Part shown: positions 8,401-8,583 of the stretch, piece by piece
Layout: each line of letters begins with the position of its first letter
Numbering within the stretch: position 1 is the stretch's first letter
NCBI GenBank assembly: GCA_021162305.1
Contig: JAGGYX010000160.1
Coordinates: 1 to 8,583, forward strand
Reading direction: 5' to 3'
Length of the DNA: 8,583 nt
From: Thermoplasmata archaeon
GTDB taxonomy: Archaea; Thermoplasmatota; E2; UBA202; JdFR-43
Translations under genes and position numbers: made by a program
The notes under the pieces: model-generated
Databases searched by the model: none
Seen by the model: only the letters and a program-made list of their open reading frames with translations
What the model was told of the DNA's origin: nothing

Positions 8401-8583
8401 CTCATAGGATGGACTTCATTGCAGAAAGGAAATGCAAGTGTTGCATTGCATAAAATAAAGAATGCAAGCATGGCAATAACATGGAATGAAAGCATGGCTA
8501 AATATGAGATACATATGAAGACGCCGTGGGGATATCATGGAGATAATTTTGCTTTGCCAATAGGCAAGGGATTCTATGTATAT
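2368..8583 (+). CDS. Giant secreted parallel beta-helix repeat surface protein, 3'-truncated
   Basis: One frame is open for 2072 codons with no stop and continues past the right edge. The ATG is fixed by a strong Shine-Dalgarno. Layout by residue: signal peptide (1 to about 28); beta-helix 1 (about 56-389); 113-residue beta-rich domain (390-502); beta-helix 2 (about 518-1799), including 28 enlarged coils (609-1629); a second 113-residue domain (1800-1912); and two GWNLI/GYNLI repeats (1913 to the edge). The helices show recurring N-x-x-I-x-N-N and GI[YWV] turns, as in NosD/PbH1-type right-handed beta-helices. Some such helices are carbohydrate-active enzymes; no catalytic site is recognisable here, so a structural, adhesive or sheath role is my inference. 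The protein is very rich in Asn, Asp, Tyr and Ile, with many N-x-S/T sequons and few Lys/Arg. No C-terminal anchor is visible because the end is missing. Confidence 0.93.
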   Translation, partial: MTRGSSIFMVGVLLLGVYVTSILIFGDAQTSPNVVYVDDDFNESTTGWQIDHFNKIQDGIDAVAEGGTVYVYNGTYNENVDVTKTVTIIGNNSVSCIVLALHSNDHVFNITANWVNISGLTVKGAGIIYAGIYVDHAEHCNISHINATNNIYGIYLDNSDNNTIINSTAFFNDYYGIYLVHSDYNVITKNNFSYNDDGIYLYYSNHNVLENNTAMENNNWDVNIYLASYNMIENTTGSGNRPIAYYDSNVNIANATFSELILWNADYSVIKNITIEGSSLLDNNGIIISDTDYANLTDINSSNNCYGVWLKDSHHNNLTNLTCTRGDTGIYLFTSNYNKISNSNFSNNEVGIYMNGYHQNHNSFSNNTAIDEMYSAFSADDDSHYNTVENLTIASYITTISFTFDNGISIRGVDEAPPNPAGMEDVGKYVNITRKTENSWINISIYYEDDDLEFVKENTLRIWRYDGTTWEMVSQPNNVNVGGNYVYANITSFSIFAPLGELTKGVQNLRTGELFMTIQDAINDADTSDGDVIVVHDGIYKENVVVNKSVTIINGSKPIIDGMGDVAFNITANNVTIDGFNITNSSYGIKCSALGFYIANNTINATIDGINIFLHNISCNMTGSSSFVIGDSIVYKNTVNATNNGIVINASYWGCNMSDNAIFEIGNFKIIENNISCMNGINISMHHLGYNLTDDSSFNMGNLAFNGNIINSSGAGIYVDEIEYVGYDLEDNATFTMGDLEFNDNVINSDNGRGIYLYEIYYFGYEMYGNSSFTMGDILVNNNEITSYDYGIYIDDIEDFGYYMYGNATFVMGSIQINENKINSTSYGIYLDDICDFGYEMEDNSSFTMGDIQVNDNVINSTGDGIYLYGIYYFGYDYMYDNASFTMGNIEFNDNIINSSNYGIYIYWIGDFGYYMYGNSSFEMDSIMVNSNIINSSSYGIYLDYPVYDLGCYMYGNSSFVMNNIQFNDNIINASSDGIYVDYIEYIGYDIEDNATFVMGNLEFNGNMIGCSNGILIDDYLFYECGYGMYDNASFVMGSIQFNDNVINASSDGIYVEDWYDVGSYLHGNASFVMQNVEFCRNIIDASYGLYFYYMPNYFGEYLYDNASFEMNSILFNDNIINCTEYGIYCEYYLGYFGYEMYGNATFVMNDVEFNNIMDGGGIYIYEIEGFGEDMYDNASFVMGSIIFDNNIINSSNDGIYIDYFEYFAYYMYDNATFVMNDVQFDNNIINATDGYGIYFYSYENAYYMYDNATATFGNVIMCSNVINASSDGIYFDIEDTGEEMYDNASATIDGIYITDNIIEAGSYGIYLYYYDMGYYMYDNSSFAIDNIYIQNNNISAGDEAIYMEYDYVAYDMENNASFTMNDIYIQNNNITTDDDGIYIYYYDYDVGYDACNNVTIKMPYYYIFNNNILADGYGISFYTYSNPDDIYDNAIVDFGAIYIDNNNISCDYGIYLYLEDMPENSYDNAVLTFNDIVITNNIILNCTYEGIYIYVDDVPYYPEDDSQLIFGNIIISENELRNCGNGIYIEYNPETYENVQGYYGYINITDNVITDITNDAIYIYYYPYAYDSSAIYMKGTNIWNNTISNCSDGIYIGGGIYNDSTAILNMNGAIINNNTISNCSGYDSGVHIEDVDGNEITNNTLYNCSYGIALINSDNNYVFNNTIYGVTAEDACGVYLENVNESKFINNSIFDFEMVTGTATGIYVGYSCNNTFDGLYIHKLDMAVQQDYGIVMKNSSNNSFNHVEIYDLNGGLGYGIYIQNSDNNTFNDTYIHDVNSTIAFAFHSGIYSIDNIITNMTIASYPTKISFKYGYGIALKSVKREEVYPNDGLLPINKFLNITGIIPISSWINITFYYSEEDIANVNESTLALYEWNGSKWNEVESNLDTENNTINANISSFSIYGIFGELNYSYTLHKGWNLITVPINVTWHAYDLASFINQQYGGAICTTIVMLSNQHHIGWVAAMPDLNNFTIHPGVGYWVFVSSNITLNWHGELASVDINLQPGYNLIGWTSLQKGNASVALHKIKNASMAITWNESMAKYEIHMKTPWGYHGDNFALPIGKGFYVY
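2530..3534 (+). other. Beta-helix 1 (NosD/PbH1-like), ordinary coils
   Basis: This segment opens with a KIQDGID...GTVYVYNGTYNENV pattern, the usual start of archaeal right-handed beta-helix proteins. It continues as coils with GI[YW] at about 22-23-residue spacing, for example Gly codons at 2758, 2824, 2893 and 2959. Phrases such as NSDNNTI and SNHNVLENN are typical of NosD-like coils. It has none of the Tyr-rich extensions found in beta-helix 2. Confidence 0.85.
3535..3873 (+). repeat. 113-residue beta-rich domain, copy 1
   Basis: Residues 390-502 begin with NLTIASY...ISF, pass through SWINISIYY, LRIWRYDGTTWE and NITSFSIFAP, and end at GEL. It aligns by eye over its whole length with residues 1800-1912. 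Similar 'ITSFSxFAP' domains are familiar next to PKD and beta-helix modules in archaeal surface proteins, but I cannot name the family from memory with certainty. Confidence 0.85.
3874..4191 (+). other. Beta-helix 2, opening segment
   Basis: Residues 503-608 repeat the opening seen at 2530: TIQDAIND, DGIYKENVVVNKSVTII, FNITANNVTIDG. This is the same capping and first-coil pattern as beta-helix 1, so a whole helix-plus-domain block appears duplicated. The last coil before the enlarged array (Gly codons 4129 to 4192) is only 21 residues. Confidence 0.8.
5461..5487 (+). repeat. Exact 27-base DNA repeat inside the array, copy 1
   Basis: This stretch encodes NASFVMGSI and is identical to 5899-5925, four coils away (offset 438 bases). 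Other copies of the same peptide in the array differ in codon use, which suggests recent copying or recombination between these two units. Confidence 0.75.
5899..5925 (+). repeat. Exact 27-base DNA repeat inside the array, copy 2
   Basis: This is the partner of 5461-5487, in the coil that starts at 5851. Confidence 0.75.
6361..6384 (+). repeat. Exact 24-base DNA repeat in adjacent coils, copy 1
   Basis: This stretch encodes IYIQNNNI and is identical to 6469-6492 at an offset of 108 bases, exactly one coil. It points to a recent single-coil duplication. Confidence 0.8.
6469..6492 (+). repeat. Exact 24-base DNA repeat in adjacent coils, copy 2
   Basis: This is the partner of 6361-6384, one 36-codon coil downstream. 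Confidence 0.8.
7255..7764 (+). other. Beta-helix 2, closing segment with ordinary coils
   Basis: After 7255 the turn spacing falls to 22-28 residues (Gly codons 7321, 7399, 7483, 7567, 7645). The text returns to NosD-like phrases such as NSDNNYVFNNT and NSSNNSFNHV. The Tyr-rich extension is absent. This resembles beta-helix 1 and suggests that the enlarged array was inserted or expanded inside an ordinary helix. Confidence 0.85.
7765..8103 (+). repeat. 113-residue beta-rich domain, copy 2
   Basis: Residues 1800-1912 run from NMTIASY...ISF through SWINITFYY, LALYEWNGSKWNE and NISSFSIYGIF to GEL. The length equals copy 1 at 3535-3873 (113 codons each), with conserved ends but a diverged middle. 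Confidence 0.85.
8104..8583 (+). other. GWNLI/GYNLI repeat region, cut by the window end
   Basis: Two repeats of about 80 residues are visible. The first opens with LHKGWNLITVPI and closes with PGVGYWVFVS. The second opens with LQPGYNLIGWTS and closes with IGKGFYVY at the edge. Such 'GWNLIxxP ... GYWV' segments are common near the C termini of archaeal and bacterial surface proteins, so the gene may end soon after the window, possibly with a sorting signal. Confidence 0.7.

Noticed and set aside
2368..8583. Pectate-lyase or other polysaccharide-degrading enzyme as the function of the beta-helices
   Set aside because: Beta-helix folds include such enzymes, but no catalytic motif could be recognised and the low-complexity coil array favours a structural role. 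This is not fully excluded.

Overview
The window looks archaeal. It is AT-rich and carries a PKD-repeat surface protein ending in a PGF-CTERM-type sorting signal (an archaea-specific tail). It also has a BRE/TATA-like promoter, Shine-Dalgarno sites and very large Asn/Thr-rich, sequon-rich exported beta-helix proteins. A euryarchaeal lineage such as Thermoplasmatota or a relative is my best guess; no rRNA or other phylogenetic marker is present to settle it.

All three genes lie on the + strand. (1) Positions 2-1114 hold the 3' end of a surface protein: four PKD domains followed by the sorting tail. (2) Positions 1102-2292 hold a complete HD-domain phosphohydrolase of the COG1078/SAMHD1-like type. 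It overlaps the end of the PKD gene by 13 bases, so the two are probably co-transcribed and translationally coupled. (3) A 75-bp gap (2293-2367) holds a T-tract, a BRE/TATA-like promoter and a strong Shine-Dalgarno. (4) Positions 2368-8583 are one uninterrupted reading frame of 2072 codons that runs off the right edge. I checked every codon and found no stop.

The giant protein reads as: signal peptide; beta-helix 1 with ordinary 22-23-residue coils; a 113-residue beta-rich domain; beta-helix 2; a second 113-residue copy of the same domain; then a region with two 'GWNLI/GYNLI' repeats, cut by the window end. Beta-helix 2 is the striking part. Its middle holds 28 enlarged coils of 33-39 residues (4192-7254), each adding a Tyr-rich extension of about 14 residues with a consensus like GYxMYxN[AS][ST]FxMG. 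The array is acidic, almost free of Lys/Arg, and has an N-glycosylation sequon at the same place in 19 consecutive coils.

The PKD protein and the giant protein are most simply read as cell-surface components (adhesin, sheath or S-layer-associated). The HD enzyme is cytoplasmic and has no obvious functional link to them. No RNA genes, CRISPR arrays or mobile elements were seen. The candidate novelty is the extended-coil beta-helix array.
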